Counted from the first letter of the stretch, positions 9,751-19,708 are shown. The stretch: 64,000 nt of DNA from Photobacterium toruni (GCF_024529955.1 NZ_AP024854.1:682001-746000), one strand, 5' to 3'. The notes: generated from the sequence alone by a model not told the origin. Numbers and translations are program-made.

Positions 9751-11307
9751 TTATTCTGTTTCTGTTGGCGGTAAGTCACGGAAATGTCCGCGCTTACGGC
9801 GAACGAGTAGCCAAGATAATGCTAATGCCCATAAGCAGTAACCGTATAATGGCCAACTACCTAGTGTGGTATAAGGTGTCATTCCAATGGTTGGAATGAC
9901 TTTATCTTTTAATACGCCAGTAACAAATTGTGGTAATTGTTTGGTGATATGACCATTGTGATCAACCACTGCTGTAATCCCCGTATTTGTTCCCCGTAAC
10001 AATGGCTTACCTAACTCAAGTGCCCGCATTTGGGCAATTTCCATGTGCTGAAATGGGCCAATTGAATGACCAAACCATGCATCATTAGACAGCGTGAGTA
10101 ATAACTCAGTTTTTTTGGTGACGTTTTCACGAATTTGTTCACCAAATGCAATTTCATAACACAGTGCAGGTGCAATTGAATAACCATGAGCTTGAATATT
10201 CGGTTGAATATAAGCTCCACGACTAAATGACGACATCGGCAGATTAAAGAACGGCGCTAATGGACGTAGAATACTCGCAAACGGGACAAATTCACCAAAA
10301 GGTAATAAGTGATGTTTTGTATAACGCGTGGCTGTATTGTAGTTATACGGGCCATCTGCATCGACACCAAGTGTCAAAATATTATTAAAAAACTCACCAT
10401 CAGCTTTTTGATCTAAGATGCCGGTGATTACGGTACTATTATTGGCACGGGCGGCAGCATCAAGATTTTGTAAGAAGGTTGGAATATCTTCTTCAAGTGC
10501 AGGAATTGCAGCTTCTGGCCAAATAATTAAATCGGCACCCCAGTTATCGCGAGTGAGATCCATATATTTCATTAAGGTTGGCCAGCGGTGACTTGGCAGC
10601 CATTTCTCTTCTTGTGAAATATTACCTTGGATCAAAGCTACGCTAACACTGTGTTTAGGATCGGGTTTTACCCACTGTGGAATACCGGCTAATACCGCTA
10701 ACAGTGCCACTAATACTGTAACCATGAATGGACGCCAGTTACGGTAGTATAGTGTGGCAGTTATTGAGCCTGAGATCAGTACTAATGCGAGGGTGATCCC
10801 TTCGACACCTAAAATTGGAGCAAAGTGTGCTAAAGGCGTATTGAGCTGACTGTAACCCATCCATAGCCAAGGAAAGCCAGTAAATAGCCAGCCGCGGATC
10901 CAATCAAGTACTAACCAAATAACAGGGCCAGAAAGTAGTAATTGGTGTAAAGGCCGTTGTCGATTAAAGCGATTAAAGAAATAACCAAATAACGCAGGAT
11001 ATAATGCTAAGTAACTAATCAATAAGCACATTAAGAACATGCTAGCAATTTTAGGCATACCACCAAAGGTATCAATGCTGACATGTACCCAGCTAATGCC
11101 TGTGCCAAACATCCCTAGGCCATAGAAAAATCCAATCAGTGCTGAGCGTTTAGGAGATTGTTTCTGTAATAAAAGGAAAAACAGAATCAGAGTTAATGGG
11201 GCGAAAAATGCGTAGTCATAAGGTGCAAAAGACAAGGTTGCAATCGCACCTGCAGGGACAGCTGCAAGCAACTGTCCCAATAAGATGAGTGTTTTTTTTG
11301 TCATCAT
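9751..11307 (-). CDS. lnt: Apolipoprotein N-acyltransferase
   Basis: Inner-membrane enzyme that adds the third acyl chain to lipoproteins before Lol sorting. 518 residues. An N-terminal part with about seven membrane segments (to about residue 210) is followed by a periplasmic nitrilase domain. The nitrilase Glu is in 'LIIWPEAAIPALEED' and the catalytic Cys in 'PALCYEIAFGEQ'. There is a final membrane helix near 485-505. Its ATG directly abuts the corC stop, so the two are translationally coupled. The lipoproteins LptE, LolB, NutA and the META protein in this window would be its substrates. Confidence 0.97.
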   Translation of the reverse strand: MMTKKTLILLGQLLAAVPAGAIATLSFAPYDYAFFAPLTLILFFLLLQKQSPKRSALIGFFYGLGMFGTGISWVHVSIDTFGGMPKIASMFLMCLLISYLALYPALFGYFFNRFNRQRPLHQLLLSGPVIWLVLDWIRGWLFTGFPWLWMGYSQLNTPLAHFAPILGVEGITLALVLISGSITATLYYRNWRPFMVTVLVALLAVLAGIPQWVKPDPKHSVSVALIQGNISQEEKWLPSHRWPTLMKYMDLTRDNWGADLIIWPEAAIPALEEDIPTFLQNLDAAARANNSTVITGILDQKADGEFFNNILTLGVDADGPYNYNTATRYTKHHLLPFGEFVPFASILRPLAPFFNLPMSSFSRGAYIQPNIQAHGYSIAPALCYEIAFGEQIRENVTKKTELLLTLSNDAWFGHSIGPFQHMEIAQMRALELGKPLLRGTNTGITAVVDHNGHITKQLPQFVTGVLKDKVIPTIGMTPYTTLGSWPLYGYCLWALALSWLLVRRKRGHFRDLPPTETE

Positions 11308-12180
11308 TTACGGAGTAATGGTAGGTTGAAATGCCTCATCAGGGACAGTTACTTGTAACTGGATAACACGACGGTTATCAGACGAGGTCACTTTAAATGA
11401 ATAACCATTGACTTCAATAACTTCACCGCGCGATGGTAAGTGACCAAAACTCATCATAACTAAGCCGCCGACAGTATCGACTTCTTCGTCACAAAATGAG
11501 GTATGGAACAGTTCATTGAAATCTTCAATAGTTGTTAGGGCTTTGACCGCGTAAGTATGTTTACTTAACTGACGAACTTCTTGTTCTTCTTCGTCGTCGA
11601 ATTCATCCTCGATTTCGCCAACAATTTGTTCAAGAATATCTTCAATAGTGATAACACCTGATACACCACCAAACTCATCAACCACAATTGCCATGTGGTA
11701 ACGCTCTTCGCGGAACTCTTTTAATAGTCGATCAACGCGTTTACTTTCTGGTACTACAACAGCAGGGCGTAATACTTTGTCGATATCAAAAGGCTCACTG
11801 TCTGGTAATAAATAACGCAGTAAGTCTTTGGCTAATAAAATGCCTTCAACATGGTCTTTATCATCACTAATAACAGGGTAGCGAGAGTGTTGAGCTTCAA
11901 CAATTAAATCAATAAGATCTTCTAGCTTCTGAGAACGCTCGATAGTTGTCATTTGTGAACGTGGAATCATAATGTCACGTACACGCATTTCAGCAATTTC
12001 CATTACACCTTCAAGCATGTCGCGAGTGTCATGGTCTATCAAATCGTTTTCTTCCGAATCACGGAATACTTCAACTAATTCTTCACGGTTTTGTGGTTCA
12101 CCTTGGAACAGTTGGCCAATACGTTCAAAGAAGGATTTTCTACTCGGACCTTCAGTTGTTGGAGAGTTATCTTCGTTCAT
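11308..12180 (-). CDS. corC: CorC/HlyC family CBS-domain protein
   Basis: Family named for magnesium and cobalt efflux; in E. coli (YbeX) it lies in the same operon and has been linked to ribosome maturation. The 290-residue product has an acidic N-terminal segment, two CBS domains (about 65-190) and a C-terminal transporter-associated domain with '[20 protein letters not shown]'. No DUF21 membrane domain is present, so it is the soluble CorC type. It lies 82 bp after ybeY and abuts lnt. Confidence 0.95.
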   Translation of the reverse strand: MNEDNSPTTEGPSRKSFFERIGQLFQGEPQNREELVEVFRDSEENDLIDHDTRDMLEGVMEIAEMRVRDIMIPRSQMTTIERSQKLEDLIDLIVEAQHSRYPVISDDKDHVEGILLAKDLLRYLLPDSEPFDIDKVLRPAVVVPESKRVDRLLKEFREERYHMAIVVDEFGGVSGVITIEDILEQIVGEIEDEFDDEEEQEVRQLSKHTYAVKALTTIEDFNELFHTSFCDEEVDTVGGLVMMSFGHLPSRGEVIEVNGYSFKVTSSDNRRVIQLQVTVPDEAFQPTITP

Positions 12181-12262
12181 TATTTACTTTATCAACTAAG
12201 TGGACATTGCCACGGTAATGCAGCTTGGGTTATCAAGCTGCGGAATATTTTTTAGTATATTA

Positions 12263-12724
12263 CTACTTTTCTGAAATGTAAGGGTCGATAAAGCCCATGC
12301 TTTGCATTATTTCAGTCTCTAATGCTTCCATTTCTTCTGCTTCATCGTCTTCGATATGATCATAACCTAGCAGATGCAGACTGCCGTGTACAACCATATG
12401 TGCCCAATGAGCATTAAGTGGTTTTTGTTGTTCAAGTGCCTCTGCTTCGACAACTTGACGGCAAATAATTAGATCGCCAAGTAAGTTAATTTCGATTTCA
12501 GGTGGCGCTTCAAATGGAAAAGAAAGTACGTTTGTTGGACGATCTTTGCCACGGTATTCAAGATTAAGTGCATGACTTTCTTGCTCGTCAACTAATCGAA
12601 TAGTGACTTCAGCCTCGGCCTGAAATGGAGTGACTGCGGCATTTAACCATTGCTGGAATTCAGCTTCAGTCGGTAATCCAGTTTCGGCTGCTGTTGCAAG
12701 TTGTAGATCAAGATAAATCGCCAT
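12263..12724 (-). CDS. ybeY: Endoribonuclease YbeY
   Basis: Metal-dependent RNase required for 16S rRNA 3' maturation and ribosome quality control. 153 residues. The zinc-binding motif HxxxHxxGxxH is present as '[11 protein letters not shown]', preceded by the family stretch '[14 protein letters not shown]'. Its ATG overlaps the last base of the ybeZ stop, so the two are coupled. Together with YbeZ it forms the usual RNase/PhoH-like pair. Confidence 0.97.
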   Translation of the reverse strand: MAIYLDLQLATAAETGLPTEAEFQQWLNAAVTPFQAEAEVTIRLVDEQESHALNLEYRGKDRPTNVLSFPFEAPPEIEINLLGDLIICRQVVEAEALEQQKPLNAHWAHMVVHGSLHLLGYDHIEDDEAEEMEALETEIMQSMGFIDPYISEK

Positions 12725-13821
12725 TAGTTACTCTTTTGTGATTCAATTTTGGCAGCTGTCGCGACGGCGAATAAGGCGGCATCTTTGGCGTCTTGTTCTG
12801 TTCGGCGACGTTGTTCTGCTTGTTTTCGTTGTTTTTGATCGTCGCTTTCCCAGATTTCATAAGCTTGAACAATGCGCGCGACAACAGGATGACGTACAAC
12901 ATCATTGGCTAAGAAAAAGTTAAAGCTAATCTCTTCAACATTAGATAATACTTCAACAGCATGACGCAAACCTGAACGTGCGCCACGTGGTAAATCTATT
13001 TGAGTGACATCACCTGTGATCACCGCGCGTGAGTTAAAGCCAATGCGGGTTAAGAACATTTTCATTTGTTCAACGGTAGTATTTTGACTTTCATCTAAAA
13101 TAATAAACGCATCATTTAGTGTACGACCACGCATATAAGCCAGCGGTGCGACTTCAATTACATTGCGCTCAATTAGCTTCTCGACGCGTTCAAAGCCAAG
13201 CATTTCAAACAAAGCATCATAAAGTGGCCGTAGGTATGGATCGACTTTCTGGCTTAAATCACCGGGTAAGAAACCTAATTTTTCTCCCGCTTCAACCGCT
13301 GGACGGGTCAGTAGAATACGGCGCACTTCTTGACGCTCAAGGGCATCAACAGCAGCAGCAACTGCCAGGTAGGTTTTACCTGTACCTGCAGGTCCAACAC
13401 CAAAGGTAATATCGTGTGTCACAATATTGGCGATGTATTGTGCTTGGTTTGGCGTGCGTGGTTTTATGATCCCTTTTTTGGTTTTAATATGGACTTCTTT
13501 GCCAAAAGGAATGCTTGTTTCTACGGTTTGCTCTAAGACGCCAGAGGCTTTGATCGCCAGATGAATATGGTCAGGTTCAATATCTGGAATGTTGTTATGT
13601 ACGGGAGCCGTATCAATGTATAAATCTTTAATGATATTGGTGGCAACATCCGCAGTGTGTGGTTGACCCACGACGCTAAAGTGGTTGCTACGATGATTGA
13701 TTTCAACACCTAAACGACGTTCTAGTTGTTTGATGTTGTCGTCGAAAGGACCACAAAGGCTGGAAAGACGCTGATTATGGGCGGGTTCCAGATCAAATTC
13801 TACAGTAATTATCTTGCTCAA
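12724..13821 (-). CDS. ybeZ: PhoH-like ATPase YbeZ
   Basis: PhoH-family P-loop ATPase that partners YbeY in rRNA processing. 365 residues. An N-terminal KH-like region ('[21 protein letters not shown]') precedes the ATPase with Walker A '[11 protein letters not shown]' and Walker B '[11 protein letters not shown]'. The C-terminal tail is basic and Gln-rich. The start is TTG 13821, with GAGG 7 bases upstream; there is no suitable ATG. It is the first gene of ybeZ-ybeY-corC-lnt, 112 bp after miaB. Confidence 0.96.
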   Translation of the reverse strand: MSKIITVEFDLEPAHNQRLSSLCGPFDDNIKQLERRLGVEINHRSNHFSVVGQPHTADVATNIIKDLYIDTAPVHNNIPDIEPDHIHLAIKASGVLEQTVETSIPFGKEVHIKTKKGIIKPRTPNQAQYIANIVTHDITFGVGPAGTGKTYLAVAAAVDALERQEVRRILLTRPAVEAGEKLGFLPGDLSQKVDPYLRPLYDALFEMLGFERVEKLIERNVIEVAPLAYMRGRTLNDAFIILDESQNTTVEQMKMFLTRIGFNSRAVITGDVTQIDLPRGARSGLRHAVEVLSNVEEISFNFFLANDVVRHPVVARIVQAYEIWESDDQKQRKQAEQRRRTEQDAKDAALFAVATAAKIESQKSN

Positions 13822-13838
13822 GGTTTGCCTCTCATTGA

Positions 13839-13860
13839 GGTCGCCTAGAAGTAGGCGACC
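13839..13860. other. Perfect hairpin between miaB and ybeZ
   Basis: A 9-bp inverted repeat (GGTCGCCTA and its complement) with a 4-base loop lies 18 bp upstream of the ybeZ start codon. It lacks a good T-tract in the direction of miaB transcription, so it looks more like a processing or attenuation hairpin than a standard terminator. Confidence 0.6.
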
Positions 13861-13933
13861 ATATTTTCAGGGCATGCGACTTACTTTGAATAATAGTGAT
13901 TACTGCACGTTATTTGACGGCAGTGAACGACTG

Positions 13934-15361
13934 TTATTCCGGAGTATATACGCCTACACCTAAATCATCTTCACGGCGTGTTTTTGCCATCATTGCTGCT
14001 GGTGACATTGCAACGCGAAGATCCATTTCTGCTTCAGTGCGAACAAGTTCGCCACGTAGTGAATTAGTAAATACATCGATAATTTTTACATCAACAAATT
14101 GACCAATCAACTCAGCAGAGCCTTCAAAGTTTACAATACGGTTATTTTCAGTACGACCGCGTAGTTCCATCACATTTTTACGCGATGGACCTTCAACTAA
14201 AATACGTTGTTCTGTGCCTAGCATTTGACGTGCGTGGCGCATCGCTTGACTATTTAGTTGTTGCTGTAAAGCGTACAGACGCTCTTTCTTCACGTCTTCA
14301 GTGAGATCACAAGGGTAATCAGCTGCAGGTGTACCTGGACGAGGAGAGAAGATAAAGCTGTAGCTAATATCAAAATCGATATCACGAATTAGCTTCATGG
14401 TATCTTCGAAATCTTGATCAGATTCACCAGGGAACGCGACAATAAAGTCTGAGCTCATTGTGATATCTGGACGTACTTTGCGTAACTTACGAATTTTTGA
14501 CTTGTATTCAAGCACTGTGTGAGGGCGCTTCATCATCGTTAGAATACGATCTGAACCACTTTGTACTGGTAGGTGTAAGTAGTTAACCAGTTCAGGAGTA
14601 TCTTTGTAAACGTCAATAATGTCGTCAGTAAATTCAATTGGGTGACTGGTTGTGTAACGTACACGGTCAATGCCATCAATTGCAGCGACTAAACGTAGAA
14701 GTTCAGCAAAGCTAGCAAGTTCACCATCATGAGTTGGACCACGGAATGCGTTAACATTTTGTCCAAGTAGGTTTACTTCACGTACACCTTGATCTGCTAG
14801 TTGAGCGATTTCAAATAACACATCATCAATAGGACGACTAACTTCTTCGCCACGAGTGTAAGGTACTACACAATACGTACAGTATTTAGAACAGCCTTCC
14901 ATAATAGAGACAAATGCTGTTGCACCGTCAGCTCGAGGTTCTGGTAGGCTATCGAATTTTTCAATCTCAGGAAATGAAATATCCATCACGGTTTTTTCAT
15001 TTGATTGAGAACGTTTAATCATCTCTGGCAAACGGTGTAGCGTTTGTGGGCCAAAGATCACATCAACGTAAGGTGCGCGTTTGCGAATAGAATCACCTTC
15101 TTGAGTCGCGACACAACCACCAACACCGATCACTAGATCAGGTTTTTTATCTTTTAGTTTTTTCCAACGCCCTAGCTGGTGGAAAACTTTTTCTTGTGCT
15201 TTTTCACGGATCGAACAGGTGTTAAGTAGCAGAACATCTGCTTCTTCTGGGATTTCTGTTAACTCGAAGCCATTAGCAGCATTAAGAAGATCGGCCATTT
15301 TTGATGAATCATATTCGTTCATCTGGCAGCCCCAGGTTTTAATCAGCAGTTTCTTCGCCAT
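13934..15361 (-). CDS. miaB: tRNA-2-methylthio-N6-dimethylallyladenosine synthase MiaB
   Basis: Radical-SAM methylthiotransferase that converts i6A37 to ms2i6A37 in tRNAs reading UNN codons. 475 residues. N-terminal UPF0004 domain with '[12 protein letters not shown]', radical SAM CxxxCxxC in '[15 protein letters not shown]', and a C-terminal TRAM domain ending near 'SLRGELV'. The open frame extends nine codons upstream to 15388, but 15361 ('[12 protein letters not shown]') matches the family start. The C-terminal tail after TRAM is a little longer than usual. Located between ubiF and ybeZ as in E. coli. Confidence 0.96.
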   Translation of the reverse strand: MAKKLLIKTWGCQMNEYDSSKMADLLNAANGFELTEIPEEADVLLLNTCSIREKAQEKVFHQLGRWKKLKDKKPDLVIGVGGCVATQEGDSIRKRAPYVDVIFGPQTLHRLPEMIKRSQSNEKTVMDISFPEIEKFDSLPEPRADGATAFVSIMEGCSKYCTYCVVPYTRGEEVSRPIDDVLFEIAQLADQGVREVNLLGQNVNAFRGPTHDGELASFAELLRLVAAIDGIDRVRYTTSHPIEFTDDIIDVYKDTPELVNYLHLPVQSGSDRILTMMKRPHTVLEYKSKIRKLRKVRPDITMSSDFIVAFPGESDQDFEDTMKLIRDIDFDISYSFIFSPRPGTPAADYPCDLTEDVKKERLYALQQQLNSQAMRHARQMLGTEQRILVEGPSRKNVMELRGRTENNRIVNFEGSAELIGQFVDVKIIDVFTNSLRGELVRTEAEMDLRVAMSPAAMMAKTRREDDLGVGVYTPE

Positions 15362-15529
15362 CTCTCTTCGCTCGTAGTGTTGATTCATTACATTCAGATT
15401 ACGGGCTGACAGGACGCATTACGTTATTTTGATAGTAATGCCCTGTAGCAAGCCGCGTATTGTACTGCTTTAAACTCGGTCTGACTAGATCATCACCACC
15501 CTGAAAAAAGTGTGGTCTTTTATGATTGA

Positions 15530-16258
15530 CTAGCGATAGAGATTAAAAGATTTAAAAAGTGATCGTTCATCATAGACTTTATCTAATGTCACCATTCCAA
15601 GTTGACGCATTTGTTTGCGAATCCATAAGGTACGCTGATAAACATAATTACTCATTGGGCTGGCTTTTATTTTATAAGGGTTTGGCAATACCGCAGCCAG
15701 TTGTGCTGCTTGTTGAGCACTAAGTTGGCTGGCTGGTATATGAAAAAAGTGTTTGCTCGCAGCTTGAACGCCATAAATTCCAGGGCCAAATTCAATGACG
15801 TTTAAATAGGTTTCTAAAATACGATCTTTGCCCCAAATAATCTCCATCCATAGTGCAAAATACAACTCTATGCCTTTACGAATAAAAGAATGGCTTGGAA
15901 ATAAAAATACATTTTTAGCTGTTTGCTGACTAATGGTACTAGCGCCACGACTTGGTCCATCTTTACCACTGTGTTTTAGTACTGATAATGTCGCACTCAG
16001 ATCGATACCATGGTGCTCTGGAAAGGTTTGATCTTCTGAAGCGATGACAGCTAATTGCATATTTTTTGAAATCTTATCCAAATTAACCCACTGATGCTGA
16101 GTGTGTTTTGGATAACCTTGCGGCGGGAAAATGGTACGACTAATTTCCCAGCCCCAAAATGGTGGGTTAATAAATTTAAAAATGATAACTAGCACAATAG
16201 GTATAATCAGCGCGCATAAAATAAATTTAATGGTGAAACGTTTAAGGCTTGCCAGCAT
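15530..16258 (-). CDS. mtgA: Monofunctional peptidoglycan glycosyltransferase MtgA
   Basis: GT51 enzyme that polymerises lipid II into glycan strands without transpeptidation. 242 residues: one membrane anchor (about 10-29), then the GT51 domain with 'AVIASEDQTFPEHHGID' (catalytic Glu), 'GASTISQQTAKNVFL' and 'ETYLNVIEFGPGIYG'. The frame is open 62 codons further upstream, but ATG 16258 has an AAGGAA site 10 bases upstream and gives the family length. It is divergent from ubiF. In E. coli mtgA lies elsewhere, next to arcB. Confidence 0.95.
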   Translation of the reverse strand: MLASLKRFTIKFILCALIIPIVLVIIFKFINPPFWGWEISRTIFPPQGYPKHTQHQWVNLDKISKNMQLAVIASEDQTFPEHHGIDLSATLSVLKHSGKDGPSRGASTISQQTAKNVFLFPSHSFIRKGIELYFALWMEIIWGKDRILETYLNVIEFGPGIYGVQAASKHFFHIPASQLSAQQAAQLAAVLPNPYKIKASPMSNYVYQRTLWIRKQMRQLGMVTLDKVYDERSLFKSFNLYR

Positions 16259-16424
16259 GGTGATCTGATTCCTTTCGGCACTGAAATAATAGCAATGGTT
16301 GATTAACTGCGAATACGCTATCGTAGTATCCCAGTGAGCGTATTTTCTTATACAATCATATAACACGATGGTTTTAAAGATTATAACCAAATAATAAGCC
16401 TGGACATAATAGGTAGGTAAAGGT

Positions 16425-17585
16425 ATGGAACAATATGATGTCATTGTTGCTGGTGGCGGAATGGTGGGAGCTGCTGCCGCGATTGGTCTAGCCCAACAAG
16501 GACTCGATGTGGCAGTAATAGAAGGCTATGCGCCACAGCCATTTATGTCAGCACAAGCAATGGATTTACGTGTTTCGGCTATTTCTCCTCGTTCAGTGGC
16601 TTTATTAGAACAATTAGGTGCATGGCAGGCTGTAATGATGATGCGTTTATGTCCTTTTAAGCGCCTAGAAACGTGGGATAACCCTGATTGTCGCACGCGA
16701 TTTAATGCTGATGAAATGCAATTACAACAATTAGGTTATATTGTTGAAAATCGTGTAATTCAATTAGCGCTATGGCAGCAATTTGAGCAATACGACAATA
16801 TTTCCCTATTATGTCCAGCAACGATGGTGGCTGCGACTGCGATTGATGACGGCTATCAAATTGAATTAGATGATGGTTCACTGCTTAATTGTGGTTTATT
16901 AATTGGTGCTGATGGCGCTAACTCTCAAGTACGTCAGCAGGTTAATATTGGAATCACGGCGTGGGATTATCGTCAGCATTGTATGCTAATTAATATTACG
17001 ACGCAGTTACCACAACAAGACATTACTTGGCAGCAGTTTACTCCGGCAGGGCCGCGGTCATTTTTACCCTTACCAGGTCATCAGGGATCGTTGGTTTGGT
17101 ATGACAGCCCAGCGCGTATTCGTCAACTATCTGCCATGCCTGCTACTCAATTACAGGCTGAAATTAAGGCAACATTTCCACCTGAGTTAGGCGAGTTTAC
17201 GGTATTGAATCATGGCAGTTTTCCGTTAACCCGTCGCCATGCACAAACATACTATAAACCGAATGTGGTGTTATTAGGTGATGCTGCGCATACGATTAAT
17301 CCATTAGCAGGTCAAGGGGTTAACTTAGGTTTTAAAGATGTCGGCTGTTTATTAGAAAAAATCAGTCAAGCGGGTAATGATTGGCAACAGCAACAAGTAT
17401 TGGCTAATTATGAGCGTTGTCGTCGTCCTGATAATTTAATGATGCAAACAGGAATGGATTTTTTCTACACTACATTTAGCAATAATATTGGACCATTAAA
17501 GTTACTGCGAAATGTTGGTTTACGGGTTGCAGATCATTCTGGTGGTCTAAAAAAACAGCTACTGAAATATGCGATGGGGATATAG
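16425..17585 (+). CDS. ubiF: 2-octaprenyl-3-methyl-6-methoxy-1,4-benzoquinol hydroxylase UbiF
   Basis: FAD-dependent monooxygenase for C6 hydroxylation in ubiquinone synthesis. 386 residues. The N-terminal dinucleotide fold is 'VAGGGMVGAAAAIGLAQQG', the middle holds 'LLIGADGANS', and the second FAD motif is 'LLGDAAHTINPLAGQGVN'. The sequence 'TWQQFTPAGPRSFLPLP' and the C-terminus 'KKQLLKYAMGI' are closer to UbiF than to UbiH or UbiI. It lies between miaB and the Met-Leu-Gln tRNA array, as in E. coli. Confidence 0.95.
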   Translation: MEQYDVIVAGGGMVGAAAAIGLAQQGLDVAVIEGYAPQPFMSAQAMDLRVSAISPRSVALLEQLGAWQAVMMMRLCPFKRLETWDNPDCRTRFNADEMQLQQLGYIVENRVIQLALWQQFEQYDNISLLCPATMVAATAIDDGYQIELDDGSLLNCGLLIGADGANSQVRQQVNIGITAWDYRQHCMLINITTQLPQQDITWQQFTPAGPRSFLPLPGHQGSLVWYDSPARIRQLSAMPATQLQAEIKATFPPELGEFTVLNHGSFPLTRRHAQTYYKPNVVLLGDAAHTINPLAGQGVNLGFKDVGCLLEKISQAGNDWQQQQVLANYERCRRPDNLMMQTGMDFFYTTFSNNIGPLKLLRNVGLRVADHSGGLKKQLLKYAMGI

Positions 17586-17621
17586 CGATAGTATTAAATG
17601 TTTTTACGATAAATAAACGAC

Positions 17622-17658
17622 AAAAAAGCCGAGTAAAATTAATTACTCGGCTTTTTTT
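17622..17658. terminator. Terminator after ubiF
   Basis: A stem of about 13 bp with GCCGAGTAA as its core ends in seven T on the plus strand. It also carries A-runs on the left, so it could act from both sides. Confidence 0.9.
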
Positions 17659-17701
17659 GTATTCTTTTATCAGTATTAGTCATTTATTAATGGCTATATT
17701 A

Positions 17702-17733
17702 CAGATAAAAGAAAACCTACTCAAAGAGTAGGT
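17702..17733 (-). terminator. Terminator of the Leu/Gln/Met tRNA array
   Basis: Perfect 8-bp stem ACCTACTC/GAGTAGGT with a 3-base loop, followed on the minus strand by a T-rich tail. It starts 9 bp past the CCA end of the last tRNA-Leu. I see no other terminator inside the array. Confidence 0.88.
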
Positions 17734-17741
17734 CTCTAATA

Positions 17742-17826
17742 TGGTGCGGAAGGAGAGACTTGAACTCTCACACCTTACGGCGCTAGAACCTAAATCTAGT
17801 GCGTCTACCAATTCCGCCACTTCCGC
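17742..17826 (-). tRNA. tRNA-Leu(UAG) copy 1 (type A)
   Basis: 85 nt with encoded CCA. The cloverleaf resembles E. coli leuW, with anticodon TAG. Type A has anticodon stem CTAGA/TCTAG and variable arm with GTAAGG. It is the promoter-distal gene of the array. Confidence 0.97.
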
Positions 17827-17861
17827 AAATTTTTATCTCTTTGATGATTATCAAAAGAGAA

Positions 17862-17938
17862 TGGTGGCTACGACGGGATTCGAACCTGTGACCCCATCAT
17901 TATGAGTGATGTGCTCTAACCAACTGAGCTACGTAGCC
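17862..17938 (-). tRNA. tRNA-Met(CAU), elongator, copy 1
   Basis: 77 nt with encoded CCA and anticodon CAT in an elongator-type cloverleaf (7-bp paired acceptor GGCTACG, D-arm AGCTCAGTTGG). The 38-bp spacer to Gln copy 1 is identical to those at Met copies 2 and 4. Confidence 0.97.
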
Positions 17939-17976
17939 AACATAGAATACTGAAATAAATCAATATTCTTAAAGAG

Positions 17977-18051
17977 TGGCAGGTCTACCTGGATTCGAAC
18001 CAGGGTATGACGGCATCAAAAGCCGTTGCCTTACCGCTTGGCGATAGACCT
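17977..18051 (-). tRNA. tRNA-Gln(UUG) copy 1
   Basis: 75 nt with encoded CCA; anticodon TTG in the loop CTTTTGAT; acceptor AGGTCTA/TAGACCT, discriminator G. Reads CAA and, by wobble, CAG. Confidence 0.97.
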
Positions 18052-18093
18052 ACAATGCTTATTTTCATAAGACTTTTCACAAACTAGAGTAAA

Positions 18094-18178
18094 TGGTGCG
18101 GAAGGAGAGACTTGAACTCTCACACCTTGCGGCGCCAGAACCTAAATCTGGTGCGTCTACCAATTCCGCCACTTCCGC
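18094..18178 (-). tRNA. tRNA-Leu(UAG) copy 2 (type B)
   Basis: 85 nt, anticodon TAG, encoded CCA. Type B has C-G in place of T-A in the anticodon stem (CCAGA/TCTGG) and variable arm GCAAGG. These two differences always occur together in type B copies. Confidence 0.97.
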
Positions 18179-18259
18179 ATATTGTCAGTTATAAATAACT
18201 GTATTTCTCTAGTGTATTGTTTAAATCAGTAATTGGTAAAAAGCCGATTTAAAGAATAA

Positions 18260-18344
18260 TGGTGCGGAAGGAGAGACTTGAACTCTCACACCTTACGGCG
18301 CTAGAACCTAAATCTAGTGCGTCTACCAATTCCGCCACTTCCGC
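18260..18344 (-). tRNA. tRNA-Leu(UAG) copy 3 (type A)
   Basis: 85 nt, anticodon TAG, encoded CCA. Left-hand gene of the first 417-bp Leu-Gln-Leu unit. Confidence 0.97.
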
Positions 18345-18377
18345 AATGATTAACTGTCGCAACAATTAATCTAAATA

Positions 18378-18452
18378 TGGCAGGTCTACCTGGATTCGAA
18401 CCAGGGTATGACGGCATCAAAAGCCGTTGCCTTACCGCTTGGCGATAGACCT
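18378..18452 (-). tRNA. tRNA-Gln(UUG) copy 2
   Basis: 75 nt, anticodon TTG, encoded CCA. Middle gene of the first 417-bp unit; identical to copy 3 at +417. Confidence 0.97.
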
Positions 18453-18516
18453 ACAGTGCTTATTTTCATAAGCGTTGCTTGTTGGGTAGTAACAAGACTT
18501 TTTAAATCAGAGAGAA

Positions 18517-18601
18517 TGGTGCGGAAGGAGAGACTTGAACTCTCACACCTTGCGGCGCCAGAACCTAAATCTGGTGCGTCTACCAATTCCGCCACTTCCG
18601 C
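18517..18601 (-). tRNA. tRNA-Leu(UAG) copy 4 (type B)
   Basis: 85 nt, anticodon TAG, encoded CCA. Right-hand gene of the first 417-bp unit; type B stem. Confidence 0.97.
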
Positions 18602-18676
18602 ATATTGTCAGTTACGAATAACTGTTGTTTCTCTGATTGTATTATTCACATTAACCGCAGTTAAGATGAAGAATAA

Positions 18677-18761
18677 TGGTGCGGAAGGAGAGACTTGAAC
18701 TCTCACACCTTACGGCGCTAGAACCTAAATCTAGTGCGTCTACCAATTCCGCCACTTCCGC
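18677..18761 (-). tRNA. tRNA-Leu(UAG) copy 5 (type A)
   Basis: 85 nt, anticodon TAG, encoded CCA. Left-hand gene of the second 417-bp unit. Confidence 0.97.
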
Positions 18762-18794
18762 AATGATTAACTGTCGCAACAATTAATCTAAATA

Positions 18795-18869
18795 TGGCAG
18801 GTCTACCTGGATTCGAACCAGGGTATGACGGCATCAAAAGCCGTTGCCTTACCGCTTGGCGATAGACCT
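18795..18869 (-). tRNA. tRNA-Gln(UUG) copy 3
   Basis: 75 nt, anticodon TTG, encoded CCA. Middle gene of the second 417-bp unit. It also marks the left end of the 1,230-bp duplication (partner at 20025). Confidence 0.97.
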
Positions 18870-18933
18870 ACAGTGCTTATTTTCATAAGCGTTGCTTGTT
18901 GGGTAGTAACAAGACTTTTTAAATCAGAGAGAA

Positions 18934-19018
18934 TGGTGCGGAAGGAGAGACTTGAACTCTCACACCTTGCGGCGCCAGAACCTAAATCTGGTGCGTCTAC
19001 CAATTCCGCCACTTCCGC
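18934..19018 (-). tRNA. tRNA-Leu(UAG) copy 6 (type B)
   Basis: 85 nt, anticodon TAG, encoded CCA. Type B; partner of copy 10 in the large duplication. Confidence 0.97.
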
Positions 19019-19093
19019 ATATTGTCAGTTACGAATAACTGTTGTTTCTCTGATTGTATTATTCACATTAACCGCAGTTAAGATGAAGAATAA

Positions 19094-19178
19094 TGGTGCG
19101 GAAGGAGAGACTTGAACTCTCACACCTTACGGCGCTAGAACCTAAATCTAGTGCGTCTACCAATTCCGCCACTTCCGC
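19094..19178 (-). tRNA. tRNA-Leu(UAG) copy 7 (type A)
   Basis: 85 nt, anticodon TAG, encoded CCA. Left-hand gene of the third 417-bp unit; partner of copy 11. Confidence 0.97.
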
Positions 19179-19211
19179 AATGATTAACTGTCGCAACAAT
19201 TAATCTAAATA

Positions 19212-19286
19212 TGGCAGGTCTACCTGGATTCGAACCAGGGTATGACGGCATCAAAAGCCGTTGCCTTACCGCTTGGCGATAGACCT
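19212..19286 (-). tRNA. tRNA-Gln(UUG) copy 4
   Basis: 75 nt, anticodon TTG, encoded CCA. Middle gene of the third 417-bp unit; partner of copy 7. Confidence 0.97.
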
Positions 19287-19350
19287 ACAGTGCTTATTCA
19301 CATAAGCGTTGCTTGTTGGGTAGTAACAAGACTTTTTAAATCAGAGAGAA

Positions 19351-19435
19351 TGGTGCGGAAGGAGAGACTTGAACTCTCACACCTTACGGCGCTAGAACCT
19401 AAATCTAGTGCGTCTACCAATTCCGCCACTTCCGC
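19351..19435 (-). tRNA. tRNA-Leu(UAG) copy 8 (type A)
   Basis: 85 nt, anticodon TAG, encoded CCA. It holds the place of a type B gene in the third 417-bp unit but is type A, which suggests conversion or a recombination junction. Confidence 0.97.
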
Positions 19436-19518
19436 ATATTGTCAGTTATAAATAACTGTTGTTCTCTGATCGTATTTTTCAATTTAAGTATAGGTAAATA
19501 CTTATATTGAAGAATAAA

Positions 19519-19595
19519 TGGTGGCTACGACGGGATTCGAACCTGTGACCCCATCATTATGAGTGATGTGCTCTAACCAACTGAGCTACGTAGCC
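19519..19595 (-). tRNA. tRNA-Met(CAU), elongator, copy 2
   Basis: 77 nt, anticodon CAT, encoded CCA. Its spacer to Gln copy 5 matches that of Met copy 1. Confidence 0.97.
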
Positions 19596-19633
19596 AACAT
19601 AGAATACTGAAATAAATCAATATTCTTAAAGAG

Positions 19634-19708
19634 TGGCAGGTCTACCTGGATTCGAACCAGGGTATGACGGCATCAAAAGCCGTTGCCTTACCGCTTGGCG
19701 ATAGACCT
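19634..19708 (-). tRNA. tRNA-Gln(UUG) copy 5
   Basis: 75 nt, anticodon TTG, encoded CCA. Partner of copy 8 at +1,230. Confidence 0.97.

Larger units (their letters stand above)
18260..19510 (-). repeat. Three tandem 417-bp Leu-Gln-Leu units
   Basis: Units begin at 18260, 18677 and 19094. Units 1 and 2 are identical over at least 18386-18698 versus 18803-19115. Unit 3 diverges within and after its Gln-Leu spacer. Confidence 0.93.

Noticed and set aside
16259-16444. Longer mtgA start at 16444
   Set aside because: It would overlap the ubiF start and add 62 residues not found in the family; ATG 16258 has an AAGGAA site.
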